From an uncultured Clostridia bacterium (GTDB lineage: Bacteria > Bacillota > Clostridia > Oscillospirales > Oscillospiraceae), in contig CAMFBN010000005.1 of NCBI GenBank assembly GCA_945948535.1, positions 27,244-91,243 on the forward strand: 64,000 bases of DNA, in the 5' to 3' direction. Below the pieces are notes generated by a model. That model saw only the letters and a program-made list of their open reading frames with translations, had not been told where the DNA came from and did not search any database. Shown here piece by piece: positions 24,439 to 32,896 of the stretch. Every line of letters begins with the position of its first letter. Within the stretch, counting starts at the first letter, position 1. Made by a program: the position numbers and the translations under genes.

Positions 24439-26601
24439 ATGCAGCTGACAGCAAAACAGATTCATGCCCGGCTGACTCAGATCAAGCCTCTGGTGGAAAA
24501 CAGATCCCTGGAAACACTGCGCCGGGGGCAGAACGCTCTTGGGGAACTGATGCATACAATCCACCGCGCCCGTGTCCGGGTGAAGCGCCACGATTTTTCT
24601 GATTTCCCTGCTGCCTGGGTGCTGCCGAAGGATATTCGGCGGGATGGCGTGATTCTATACCTCCACGGCGGCGGCTATACCTGCGGCGGTCTGGAATACG
24701 CCCTGGGATTTGGCGCTGCGCTGGCAGATGAATGCGGCGTCCGGGTATTCTGCGCGGCATACCGGCTGGCCCCGGAGAGCCGGTTCCCGGCGGCGTTAGA
24801 GGATGCGGCCGTAGCCTACCAGTATCTGCTTGACAAGGGCTATCCGTCGGAGGAAATCAGTCTCTGCGGCGAAAGCGCCGGCGGCGGCCTGTGCTACAGC
24901 CTGTGTATGTACCTGCGGCAGCGGGAACTGCCCCTGCCAGGAAGCATCATCGCCATCTCCCCCTGGGTCGACCTGACCAGCTCGGGGGAAAGCAACAATG
25001 AAAACCGGGATAAGGATGTGACCTTGTCCAACGAACAGCTGGATTTTTTCGCCCGGTGCTATACGGACACCCCGGCAGAGCCGCTGGTGTCCCCTCTGTT
25101 CGGGGATTTGTCCGGAATGCCGCCGTCGCTGATCTTCGCCGGCGGGGACGAGATTCTGCTCAGCGATGCGAAGCGTCTCCATGAAAAACTGCGGCAGCAG
25201 GGTTGCAATTCCCAGCTCTCTATCCGCCCTGAGCGCTGGCACGCCTATGTACTGTACTGCCTGCGGGAAGACCGGGAGGATATGACCAGAATCAACGCCT
25301 TCCTCAGTAAAAACCTCTCTCAGGAGCGGAAGCTGCGGTGGATGCAGCTGGACAACGCCGCCAAAATCTATCCCGCCGCCCGGCGGCAGAGCTGGAGCAA
25401 TGTGTTCCGGCTGTCGGTAACCCTGCGGGAGAAGGTGGATAAACAGGTGCTTCAGTCCGCACTGGACGTGACAGCCCGGCGGTTCCCTTCCATCTGTGTC
25501 CGGCTGCGCCGGGGGCTGTTCTGGTACTACCTGCAGCAGCTGGGGCAGGCCCCAACCCTGTGGAAGGAAAGCAGCTATCCTCTGACCCTCATGTCCCGGG
25601 ATGAGACCCGGCGGTGCGCCATCCGGGTCATTGCTTATGAAAACCGCATTGCCGTGGAATTTTTCCATTCCGTCACCGACGGAAACGGGGGACTGGTGTT
25701 TCTGAAAAGCCTGACCGCCGAGTATTTGCAGCAAAAGTACGGCGAAGCTATCCCGGCGGCGGAGGGTGTGCTGGGTCGGCTGGAAGCACCCCGCCCGGAG
25801 GAGCTGGAGGACAGCTTCCTCAAATACGCCGGAACCGTCAGCGCCAGCCGCCGGGAGAATAACGCCTGGCACCCCCGGGGCACGCCGGAGCCGGACGGGT
25901 TTCTGAACCTCACCTGCTTCCGGATAAGCACATCCGAAGCTCTGGCAAAAGCCCATGAATACGGGGTCAGTCTCACCGCCTTTTTGTGCGCCGTCACCAT
26001 GATGGCGCTGCAGTCCATGCAGGAGGCCCATGTGCCGAACCGACGGCGCAGAAAGCCTATCCGTGTTCTGATCCCTGTGAATCTGCGAAAATTGTTCCCC
26101 AGCAAAACCCTTCGGAATTTCGCCCTGTATACCACCCCGGAGATCGACCCCCGGCTGGGCAGCTATGACTTCCCGGAAATCTGTCAGGCGGTGCAGCACC
26201 GGCTGGGGCTGGATGTAAATCCCAAGGTGATGAGTACCCGCATCGCTGCCAATGTGAGCAGTGAAAAGAGCGTGATCGTTCGAATCATGCCCCTGTTTAT
26301 CAAGAATTTTGTAATGAAAGCGGTCTTCAATCAGGTAGGGGAGAAGAAATCCTGCCTGTCCCTGTCCAATCTGGGACAGGTAAAGCTGCCGCCGGAGATG
26401 GCACGCTATGTGGAGCGGCTGGACTTTATTCTGGGCGCTCAGGCCACAGCTCCCCACAACTGCGGCGTTGTATCCTACGGGGACAGCCTGTATCTCAATT
26501 TCATCCGCAGCATCCGGGAACCGGAGCTGGAAGCACAGGTTTTCCGGGTCCTGCGGGAGCTGGGACTGCAGGCAGAAGTGCAGACCAACAATCGGGAGTG
26601 A
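24439..26601 (+). CDS. Fusion of HSL-type alpha/beta hydrolase and alcohol-acetyltransferase-like domain
   Basis: 720 aa. Residues 1 to about 300 are a hormone-sensitive-lipase-family esterase: oxyanion-hole HGGGYTCGG, nucleophile in GESAGGGLCYS, an acid in AGGDEILL, and a His in ERWHAYVL. After about residue 300 a second domain resembles condensation/chloramphenicol-acetyltransferase-fold alcohol acetyltransferases: RRFPSICVRLRRGLFWYYLQ, then FFHSVTDGNGGLVFLKSL as a degenerate HHxxxDG-type active site, and VLIPVNLRKLFPSKTLRNF. The two activities are separate genes in some Clostridia; here they are one chain. The ATG at 24439 is favoured over 24433 because GAAAGG is correctly spaced. Coupled to the next gene. 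Confidence 0.85.
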   Translation: MQLTAKQIHARLTQIKPLVENRSLETLRRGQNALGELMHTIHRARVRVKRHDFSDFPAAWVLPKDIRRDGVILYLHGGGYTCGGLEYALGFGAALADECGVRVFCAAYRLAPESRFPAALEDAAVAYQYLLDKGYPSEEISLCGESAGGGLCYSLCMYLRQRELPLPGSIIAISPWVDLTSSGESNNENRDKDVTLSNEQLDFFARCYTDTPAEPLVSPLFGDLSGMPPSLIFAGGDEILLSDAKRLHEKLRQQGCNSQLSIRPERWHAYVLYCLREDREDMTRINAFLSKNLSQERKLRWMQLDNAAKIYPAARRQSWSNVFRLSVTLREKVDKQVLQSALDVTARRFPSICVRLRRGLFWYYLQQLGQAPTLWKESSYPLTLMSRDETRRCAIRVIAYENRIAVEFFHSVTDGNGGLVFLKSLTAEYLQQKYGEAIPAAEGVLGRLEAPRPEELEDSFLKYAGTVSASRRENNAWHPRGTPEPDGFLNLTCFRISTSEALAKAHEYGVSLTAFLCAVTMMALQSMQEAHVPNRRRRKPIRVLIPVNLRKLFPSKTLRNFALYTTPEIDPRLGSYDFPEICQAVQHRLGLDVNPKVMSTRIAANVSSEKSVIVRIMPLFIKNFVMKAVFNQVGEKKSCLSLSNLGQVKLPPEMARYVERLDFILGAQATAPHNCGVVSYGDSLYLNFIRSIREPELEAQVFRVLRELGLQAEVQTNNRE

Positions 26602-26606
26602 AAAAT

Positions 26607-27302
26607 ATGTATTGTATTTATTGTGGAGTGAAACTTGCGGACAGCGAAAAGTGCTGCCCCTTGTGCGGCACGGTGCCCTTTCACCCGGACATCCCCCGGG
26701 AGGAGGGAAAGCCCCTGTACCCGGTGGAGTGCTATCCTCGGCAGCAGGTCAGCCGGAAGGGCTTTCTGGGGGTGGTGGCCATTCTGCTGCTGATCCCGGT
26801 GCTGGTGTCACTGATCTGCGACCTGAGCCTTCAAGGCGGTGTGACTTGGTCGGGCTATGTGATCGGCGCGATTGCGCTGAGCTATATGATCATGGTGCTC
26901 CCTCTGTGGTTTCGGCATCCCAACCCGGCGGTTTTCGTGCCCTGCGATTTTTTCGCAATCGGTCTGTATGTGCTGTATATCGACCTGAGCGTGAAAGGCG
27001 GCTGGTTTCTGGGCTTTGCCTTCCCGGTGATCGGATTTGTGGGGGTTCTGGTATCGGCTGTGGTAATCCTCACCCGGTATCTGCATCGGGGAGCGCTGTA
27101 CATTTACGGCGGCGCGCTGATTGCGCTGGGTGCTTTCCTGCCGGTGATGGAACTTCTGATGAAGCAAACCTTCCGCCTGTCAAAATTCGTGGGCTGGTCA
27201 TGGTATCCGCTGGTGGCGCTGGTGCTGCTGGGGAGCGCCCTGGTTTTTCTGGCTTTGTGCCGCCCTGCCAGAGAGACCGCGGAGCGAAAGCTGTTTTTAT
27301 AG
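26607..27302 (+). CDS. DUF6320-like zinc-ribbon membrane protein
   Basis: 231 aa. N-terminal zinc ribbon CIYCGVKLADSEKCCPLCG, then about six membrane helices. The ribbon plus short cytoplasmic linker plus helical core matches, from memory, DUF6320 proteins that accompany alcohol-acetyltransferase-like genes. The start at 26607 uses GGGAGTG; an alternative GTG at 26598 overlaps the upstream stop. Probable operon partner of the hydrolase-acyltransferase; may anchor or export its product. Confidence 0.8.
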   Translation: MYCIYCGVKLADSEKCCPLCGTVPFHPDIPREEGKPLYPVECYPRQQVSRKGFLGVVAILLLIPVLVSLICDLSLQGGVTWSGYVIGAIALSYMIMVLPLWFRHPNPAVFVPCDFFAIGLYVLYIDLSVKGGWFLGFAFPVIGFVGVLVSAVVILTRYLHRGALYIYGGALIALGAFLPVMELLMKQTFRLSKFVGWSWYPLVALVLLGSALVFLALCRPARETAERKLFL

Positions 27303-27450
27303 GAACCCCAAAGAGACAGCCAGAAGAAGCAAAAGCGAAAGTGATTGTTCGCAGCACGAATGTATCATCTGTTGAGAACTGGAACCTCATGGACGGCTAA
27401 TAACGAAGCAGTTGCTGCCGCAAGATTGCTCTGTTACAACAAAATATAAT

Positions 27451-27713
27451 GTGCTTATCGGTTTTCGTCAGCAAAACGGCAAACTGTAACTGGAGTTGAA
27501 AATTGAAAGTTGACAGTTGAAAGTTGTGGTATCCCTTCGGGAGGATTTAAAATATGCCGACAAATCTTGACCACGACTCATTTACAAGAAAACGTCCGAT
27601 TTTTGAACCAGAATGATTTCAATTGCCCCGTAGGGACTCCTTAACTTTCAACTTTCAACTGTCAACTCTAACAATCATATTTTACCCGCCTGCTGAGTTA
27701 ACCCGATAAGCAC
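27451..27713. repeat. Nested inverted-repeat element with heptad repeats
   Basis: The 540-bp gap 27303-27845 has no conventional gene. Outer inverted repeats GTGCTTATCGG (27451-27461) and CCGATAAGCAC (27703-27713) enclose inner arms built of 7-mers: (G/A)TTGAMA units at 27493-27525 and their complement at 27643-27668. The central 117 bp begins TTGTGGTATCCC-TTC-GGGA. The element looks like a non-autonomous intergenic repeat related in layout to the one at 23105-23195. Confidence 0.65.
27554..27616 (+). CDS. Possible 20-residue peptide inside the repeat element
   Basis: ATG at 27554 follows GGGAGGATTTAAAAT, a good ribosome site. The reading frame gives MPTNLDHDSFTRKRPIFEPE and stops. It occupies the centre of the heptad-flanked element. 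Chance cannot be excluded at this length; coding status is uncertain. Confidence 0.25.
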   Translation: MPTNLDHDSFTRKRPIFEPE

Positions 27714-27845
27714 TTTAAATTGTTTTCCAGACAGATAGCACCGTCTTTGCGCTCTGGACTTTCCATCCGCAGTTGTATTCTAACCGAGGTTCATACGGAA
27801 TAACAAGATAGCAGCCCCTTTTAAATGAACATCAGTATAAACTGT

Positions 27846-29492
27846 TTAGTTCAGGGAAGCAATGGCATCCCGAATCCGCTGCTCTGTCCGCTCCTGCCCC
27901 AGAATCTGCATGACTGTGTACAGGTCAGGGGAGTTGGTCTGACCGGTGACCGCCAGGCGGATAAAGGTGGAAACGTCCGTTACCGTGCCGGGGAAAGCCT
28001 CAGGATTGGCCTTGTAGGCCTTCATGTCGGTGGTAAAGCCGATATCCGTGGTAATTCCCTTGACCTTGTCGAACCAGGTGCCGGAATCGTCGGCAGGGTC
28101 GTAGCTGTTCAGGAACCGGTTCAATACATCCACAATCACAGCCTTGTCAAATTTGGAATCAAACTCCGGCTTTTGCAGGTATTCATCATAGAAGAAGCCC
28201 ATGTAAGGCTTGGCATCCTTCCAGACTGCCAAATCCTTCCGGGGCTTCTTGCCGCCCCGGCCGATGGCGAGAATCCGCTTTGTGTAGTCCGGGTCGTCAG
28301 TGAGCTTTGCGCCAAAGTCCGGGTCAAATTCCTGCGCCCATTCGGTCAGCAGGGTGTAAACCTTCTCCGCGTCCATCCGGGAGATAACGTTCTTGGAAAC
28401 ATCCGTCAGCTTGGCGTAGTCGAAGAGGGAACCGGCGGGATTCAGCTTCTTGGGGCTGAATTTGAAGGAATCTGCGGTCGCGTCGGGATTGGCACGCCGC
28501 CAGTCCTCAAAGTTGGAGTTCAACAGGGTCATGATATATTCGTAGACCGCCTCCACCGGGAAGCCCTCGGCCTTGTAATAGGTCAGCGCCAGTTCGGGGT
28601 CTTTCCGCTTGCTGAGCTTGCGCTTGGAGGTGCCGTCCATCTTCATCAGAGGCCCGATGTGAACGTACTTTGGCAGCTTGAAGCCCAGCGCCTTGAACAG
28701 CTGAATGTGGAAGGGCAGGGTAGGTAGCCATTCGTCGCCCCGGACAACGTGGGTGGTGCGCATCAGGTGATCGTCTACGGCGTGGGCAAAATGGTAGGTG
28801 GGAATACCGTCGGACTTCAGCAGAACATGGTCAATGTCGTTTTCCGTGATAGTCAGCTTGCCCTTCACCAGATCATCGAATTTGAACTGATTCTCGATGG
28901 ATCCGGTGGAGCGGAACCTCAGCACCCATGGGTTTCCGGCAGAAAGCTGAGCCCGAATGTCCTCCATGGAGCGGTCCCGCCAGATGGCGTATTTCCCGTA
29001 GTAGCCGGTGGTTTCCTTGCCCGCTTCCTGCTGCTCCCGCATGGCTGCCAGCTGCTCCTCGGTGCAGAAGCATGGATAGGCCATGCCCTCGGAAACCAGC
29101 TTTTTGGCATAGACGTGGTAGATATCCGCCCGCTGCCGCTGACGGTAGGGGCCGTAAGCGCCGTTGTCGCCGTCCATTGTTGCGCCCTCGTCAAAGTGGA
29201 TGCCGTAGTGCTTCAGGGTGTTGATCAGCACCTCCACCGCGCCGGGAACCTCCCGCTTGGCGTCGGTGTCCTCCACCCGCAGGAACAGCACGCCGCCGCT
29301 CTGATGGGCCATCCGCTCGGCGGTCAGTCCCTGCACCAGATTCCCCAGATGGACAAAGCCCGTGGGGGAGGGGGCCATCCGGGTGACCACCGCGCCCTCC
29401 GGCAGCTGCCGGGGGGGATATTTTTCTTCCAGAGACTCCGGGGTTTCTGTCACGTCGGGGAACAGAAGCTCAGCCAGTGCCTGATAGTCCAT
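27846..29492 (-). CDS. gltX: Glutamate--tRNA ligase
   Basis: 548 aa, class I synthetase of the long Clostridia type. HIGH motif APSPTGFVHLGN (about residue 41), KMSKS equivalent SKRKLSKRKDPEL, and CFCTEEQL. It charges tRNA-Glu (and likely tRNA-Gln as substrate for the amidotransferase in this lineage). Single gene with its own promoter, divergent from trpS. No convincing terminator is seen in the first 100 nt downstream. Confidence 0.96.
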   Translation of the reverse strand: MDYQALAELLFPDVTETPESLEEKYPPRQLPEGAVVTRMAPSPTGFVHLGNLVQGLTAERMAHQSGGVLFLRVEDTDAKREVPGAVEVLINTLKHYGIHFDEGATMDGDNGAYGPYRQRQRADIYHVYAKKLVSEGMAYPCFCTEEQLAAMREQQEAGKETTGYYGKYAIWRDRSMEDIRAQLSAGNPWVLRFRSTGSIENQFKFDDLVKGKLTITENDIDHVLLKSDGIPTYHFAHAVDDHLMRTTHVVRGDEWLPTLPFHIQLFKALGFKLPKYVHIGPLMKMDGTSKRKLSKRKDPELALTYYKAEGFPVEAVYEYIMTLLNSNFEDWRRANPDATADSFKFSPKKLNPAGSLFDYAKLTDVSKNVISRMDAEKVYTLLTEWAQEFDPDFGAKLTDDPDYTKRILAIGRGGKKPRKDLAVWKDAKPYMGFFYDEYLQKPEFDSKFDKAVIVDVLNRFLNSYDPADDSGTWFDKVKGITTDIGFTTDMKAYKANPEAFPGTVTDVSTFIRLAVTGQTNSPDLYTVMQILGQERTEQRIRDAIASLN

Positions 29493-29526
29493 AGTAAGAT
29501 ACCTCTTCTTCTATAAAGTTTTCCGT

Positions 29527-29555
29527 ATTATACCACAGACAGACAGGAAAATCAA
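29527..29555 (-). promoter_or_regulatory. Sigma-A promoter of gltX
   Basis: Minus strand: TTGATT (29550-29555), 17-nt spacer, TATAAT (29527-29532) with an extended TGG. Confidence 0.75.
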
Positions 29556-29590
29556 TTCTGCCGTATCTTTTCATTTCCCAAATCAGGCCC

Positions 29591-29619
29591 TTGCGAAACG
29601 GAATGTTTTGTGATAAAAT
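29591..29619 (+). promoter_or_regulatory. Sigma-A promoter of trpS
   Basis: TTGCGA (29591-29596), 17-nt spacer, TAAAAT (29614-29619). The leader is short, with no T-box or other riboswitch. Confidence 0.7.
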
Positions 29620-29655
29620 GACAGGCACAATTACAAATGAAGGAATGTGAAGACA

Positions 29656-30678
29656 ATGAGCGAAGTCATTACCGAAACTGCTGCCCCGAAGAAGCGAATG
29701 CTTTCCGGCATTCAGCCCTCCGGTGATCTGCATCTTGGCAACTATCTGGGAGCCATTCGAAATTGGGGCGCCCGTTCGGATACCTACGAGTGCTTCTATT
29801 TCATGGCGGACCTGCACACCATTACGGTTCGCCAGAATCCGGCCGATCTGCGCCGTCGGACGCTGGAACAGCTGGCCCAGTACATCGCCTGCGGGCTGGA
29901 CCCGGAGAAGAACACCCTGTTCATCCAGAGCCATGTCCACCAGCACGCGGAGCTGGGCTGGGTACTGAACTGCTATACCATGTTCGGAGAGCTGTCCCGG
30001 ATGACCCAGTTCAAGGACAAGGCTGCCAAGCACGCGGAAAATGTCAACGGCGGCCTGTTTACTTACCCGTCCCTGATGGCGGCGGATATTCTGCTGTACC
30101 AGCCTGATCTGGTGCCTGTGGGACACGACCAGAAACAGCACTGCGAGCTGACCCGCGATATTGCCAAGCGGTTCAACGGCATCTACGGCGACGTGTTCAA
30201 GATTCCCGAGCCCTACATCCCGGAAACCGGCGCCCGGATCATGAGTCTGAACGCACCGGATACCAAAATGTCCAAATCCATTCCCGATGGTTGTGTGTTC
30301 CTGATGGAGAAGCCCGAGGACATCCAGCGGAAGTTCAAGCGGGCCATTACCGATTCCGATACGGAGAACTGCGTCCGCTTTGACCCGGAGAATAAGCCCG
30401 GCGTTGCGAACTTGATGAGCATTTACTCTGCCGTCACCGGCGAAACCTATGCCCAGATCGAAGCGGAATTTGCAGGCTGCGGCTACGGAAAGTTTAAGCC
30501 GGTTGTTGGCGATGCGGTCATTGAGCACCTTCGTCCCATCCGGGAGGAGGCGACCCGCCTGATGAAGGACAAGGCGTATTTGGAAACCGTCTATCGCAGC
30601 GGAGCCGAGAAGGCCAGCTTTGTGGCAGAAAAGACCCTGTGCAAGGTCTACAAAAAGGTCGGCTTTGTGGCGCGCTGA
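29656..30678 (+). CDS. trpS: Tryptophan--tRNA ligase
   Basis: 340 aa. Class I synthetase: SGIQPSGDLHLGNYLGAI is the HIGH region and DTKMSKSIPDG the KMSKS loop; GHDQKQHCELTRDIAKRFN is typical. The ATG at 29656 is preferred over the GTG at 29647 because AAGGA is 11 nt away rather than 2. It overlaps the next small gene by 1 nt at TGATG. Confidence 0.96.
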   Translation: MSEVITETAAPKKRMLSGIQPSGDLHLGNYLGAIRNWGARSDTYECFYFMADLHTITVRQNPADLRRRTLEQLAQYIACGLDPEKNTLFIQSHVHQHAELGWVLNCYTMFGELSRMTQFKDKAAKHAENVNGGLFTYPSLMAADILLYQPDLVPVGHDQKQHCELTRDIAKRFNGIYGDVFKIPEPYIPETGARIMSLNAPDTKMSKSIPDGCVFLMEKPEDIQRKFKRAITDSDTENCVRFDPENKPGVANLMSIYSAVTGETYAQIEAEFAGCGYGKFKPVVGDAVIEHLRPIREEATRLMKDKAYLETVYRSGAEKASFVAEKTLCKVYKKVGFVAR

Positions 30679-30980
30679 TGGCTGACGAGATGTTTTTGGA
30701 CAGCCTTTCGGACATGGACCCCTATGACCGGGAGGAACGCTGTCGGAAAACCATCCGCACCCTGCTGAAGGCAATTGTCATGCGTGTCGCCGCCGGAGTC
30801 CTGCTGGCTGTGGCGGTAATCCGCGCCGATGCGGCTCCCATTGCGCTGTGCCTGACCGGCTTTGCCCTGCTGCTGATTCTTTCCGGCCTGATTCCGCTGG
30901 CCCGAGAGTGGAAAAAGCAGCGGATATTACTGAATGAATGTATTGCCCAGCAGGAGGAAACGGAAAAAAAGAACCAATAA
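30678..30980 (+). CDS. Small two-helix membrane protein, unknown
   Basis: 100 aa. A charged N-terminus (MFLDSLSDMDPYDREERCRKTIR) is followed by two hydrophobic helices (about residues 33-75) and a Lys/Glu/Gln-rich tail. Translationally coupled to trpS through overlapping TGATG. No family recognised. Confidence 0.75.
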   Translation: MADEMFLDSLSDMDPYDREERCRKTIRTLLKAIVMRVAAGVLLAVAVIRADAAPIALCLTGFALLLILSGLIPLAREWKKQRILLNECIAQQEETEKKNQ

Positions 30981-30983
30981 CAA

Positions 30984-31019
30984 AGACCTGCCGCAGAACG
31001 TCCGTTTTGCGGCAGGTCT
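30984..31019 (+). terminator. Terminator of the trpS operon
   Basis: 12-bp perfect stem AGACCTGCCGCA/TGCGGCAGGTCT (30984-30995 with 31008-31019). Confidence 0.75.
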
Positions 31020-31028
31020 CTTAAAAAA

Positions 31029-31054
31029 GAGACGGCAGCGTTTGCTGCCGTCTC
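31029..31054 (-). terminator. Terminator of the convergent small membrane gene
   Basis: 11-bp stem GAGACGGCAGC/GCTGCCGTCTC with a 4-nt loop; on the minus strand it is followed directly by T6. Confidence 0.85.
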
Positions 31055-31065
31055 AGATCTTTCCA

Positions 31066-31368
31066 TCAGGCGGTGGGAGCAGGGCAGGGGTAGCCAAGCA
31101 GCAGGGAAACCGCAACGCAGATGACGATGCAGACGAAGACCGTCACCATCCACAGGCTTCTTCTGCGGGCAATCTCGCCGGTCAAATACAGCCAGCCCAC
31201 GCATAACAGAGAGCCAAAAATGGCAATAATGGCGGTAATTACCTTCAGCACGTTCCAGCTGAGGCCGGCACACACCAGATATAGAATGAACACCAAAACA
31301 TCAGCAAGAATGATCTTGGTCATCATGCTTTCCATTTCACGATAGCGATTGCGACTGCGTCTTGCCAC
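31066..31368 (-). CDS. Small three-helix membrane protein, unknown
   Basis: 100 aa with a basic N-terminus (ARRSRNRYREME) and three hydrophobic helices. GTG start at 31368 chosen because GGAGGGATGAGAA is correctly spaced. No family recognised. Transcribed toward the trpS unit, with its own terminator. Confidence 0.7.
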   Translation of the reverse strand: MARRSRNRYREMESMMTKIILADVLVFILYLVCAGLSWNVLKVITAIIAIFGSLLCVGWLYLTGEIARRRSLWMVTVFVCIVICVAVSLLLGYPCPAPTA

Positions 31369-31467
31369 TTCTCATCCCTCCAGGATTTTTCTTGTAAATC
31401 TATCTTACCACAGGCAATCGAAAAATGCAATAATTTCTGAGCCAAAGGGCATTTTTTTTCTAAATGC

Positions 31468-31496
31468 TTGCGCTGAAGGGAAAACAATGGTATAAT
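31468..31496 (+). promoter_or_regulatory. Sigma-A promoter of the scpAB cluster
   Basis: TTGCGC (31468-31473), 17-nt spacer, TATAAT (31491-31496) preceded by TGG. Confidence 0.75.
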
Positions 31497-31536
31497 CCCA
31501 TTGAAATGTCTGTGGAATGAGGAAAAGGAAGCTGTT

Positions 31537-32340
31537 ATGGGAGAACCGCAGTACCATCTGGAGGGCATTGTCCGTACCAAAACCGAGACAATGGAGGACT
31601 TTGAAGGCCCGCTGGACGTTATTTTTGAGCTGCTGAGCAAAAATAAAATTGAAATACAGGATGTGTCCATCACCGCTATTTTGGAGCAGTATCTGGCTTA
31701 TCTGGATGAAATGAAGCGGCTGGACATGGAGATTGCCAGTGAATTTATCACCATGGCCTCTCATCTGATGCTGATTAAGACGAAGATGCTGCTTTCCGCT
31801 GCCGAACAGGCAGAGGCGGAGAGTGAGCTGGATTTACTGCGTCAGTCTTTGATTGAGCGGAAACGGAAGGAAGCCATGGAACAGATCCGCGCTGCCGTGG
31901 CAGAGCTGGAACCGAGAAACGAGATAGGGCGCTGTCTGTTCACCAAGCAGCCGGAACCGCTGAAGCGGGACCGGGGCTACCGGTATCAGCATGATGTGCT
32001 GGACCTGCTGCGGGCGCTGGATACGATCGCGGAACGCAATGCCCGGCAGCTGCCGCCGCCCACTGCGAATTTTAAGGGCATCGTCGGCAAGGAACCCTAC
32101 CCCATTGGCAGGAAGACCGGCGAGGTGCTTCGCCAGTTGGTTTTGCGGGGAGTTGAGCGGTTAAAAAACCTGTTCCGCGGAAACAAGAGCCGTTCTGAAA
32201 TCGTGGCGACGTTTCTCGCGGTGCTGGATTTGTGTAAGACCAATTCCGTCACATTGGAGGATGACGTGAACGGAGACAATCCCAACGTCCGGCTGCTGGA
32301 CGAGGAGGAGAAGAAGGAGTTGATCGCCCATGGAAGTTGA
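31537..32340 (+). CDS. scpA: Segregation and condensation protein A
   Basis: 267 aa kleisin. Bridges the SMC dimer with ScpB for chromosome segregation. FEGPLDVIFELLSKNKIEIQDVSITAILEQYL and ASEFITMASHLMLIKTKMLL form the N-terminal SMC-neck-binding helices; KSRSEIVATFLAVLDL is the C-terminal winged helix. The start at 31537 has AGGAAAAGGA. It overlaps scpB by 11 nt; first gene of a six-gene cluster common in Clostridia. Confidence 0.95.
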   Translation: MGEPQYHLEGIVRTKTETMEDFEGPLDVIFELLSKNKIEIQDVSITAILEQYLAYLDEMKRLDMEIASEFITMASHLMLIKTKMLLSAAEQAEAESELDLLRQSLIERKRKEAMEQIRAAVAELEPRNEIGRCLFTKQPEPLKRDRGYRYQHDVLDLLRALDTIAERNARQLPPPTANFKGIVGKEPYPIGRKTGEVLRQLVLRGVERLKNLFRGNKSRSEIVATFLAVLDLCKTNSVTLEDDVNGDNPNVRLLDEEEKKELIAHGS

Positions 32341-32896
32341 GCAGCTGCAAAGAACAATTGAGGCGATTCTCTTCGCTGCCGGGGAACGGATTGAGATTCA
32401 GAGACTTGCCGATGTGCTGGAAACAGACCCTTCGGAGATCGAAAAAGCCACGGATGCGCTGGCGGATGAATACGCGTTTGGGCGGCGTGGCATCCGTATT
32501 CTGAAGCTGGAGAAGGGCTATCAGATGGTTTCCTCCGGGGAAATGGCGGATTATGTCACAAAAGCGCTGGAAACCCGAAAGCCGCCCAAGCTGTCTTCCT
32601 CTCAGTTGGAAACCCTGACGATCATCGCCTACTATCAGCCGGCGACCAAAGCCATGGTGGAGCAGATTCGGGGCGTGGACAGCGCCTATTCCGTGGCGGC
32701 CCTGCTGAATAAAAAGCTGATTGAGGAAGCCGGGCGGCTGAACGTGCCGGGACGGCCCATTCAGTACCGGACAACCCCGGATTTTCTAAGAACCTTCGGC
32801 CTGTCCTCTTTGGAAGAGCTGCCGCCCATTGAAAAAATCACCTTTGGCGAGCCGATTGAGCTGCCCCAGGAGCAGCCGGCTGCGGAGGAAGGCTGA
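32330..32896 (+). CDS. scpB: Segregation and condensation protein B
   Basis: 188 aa, two winged-helix domains. LQRTIEAILFAAGERIEIQRLADVLE at the start, YQMVSSGEMADYV, then SSSQLETLTIIAYYQPATKAMVEQIRGVDS. Dimer partner binding ScpA. AGGAGGAG lies before the ATG within scpA; 1-nt overlap with the next gene. Confidence 0.95.
   Translation: MEVEQLQRTIEAILFAAGERIEIQRLADVLETDPSEIEKATDALADEYAFGRRGIRILKLEKGYQMVSSGEMADYVTKALETRKPPKLSSSQLETLTIIAYYQPATKAMVEQIRGVDSAYSVAALLNKKLIEEAGRLNVPGRPIQYRTTPDFLRTFGLSSLEELPPIEKITFGEPIELPQEQPAAEEG

Noticed and set aside
24796..26457. 553-codon minus-strand ORF
   Set aside because: Antisense shadow of the hydrolase-acyltransferase fusion; no start signal and no family pattern.
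27493..27668. Possible CRISPR array from the 7-mer repeats
   Set aside because: Units are 7 nt with no spacers; arms are inverted, not direct arrays. No cas genes.
29560..29655. T-box leader before trpS
   Set aside because: The leader is only about 30 nt after the promoter and lacks the TGGTACC-type T-box sequence.
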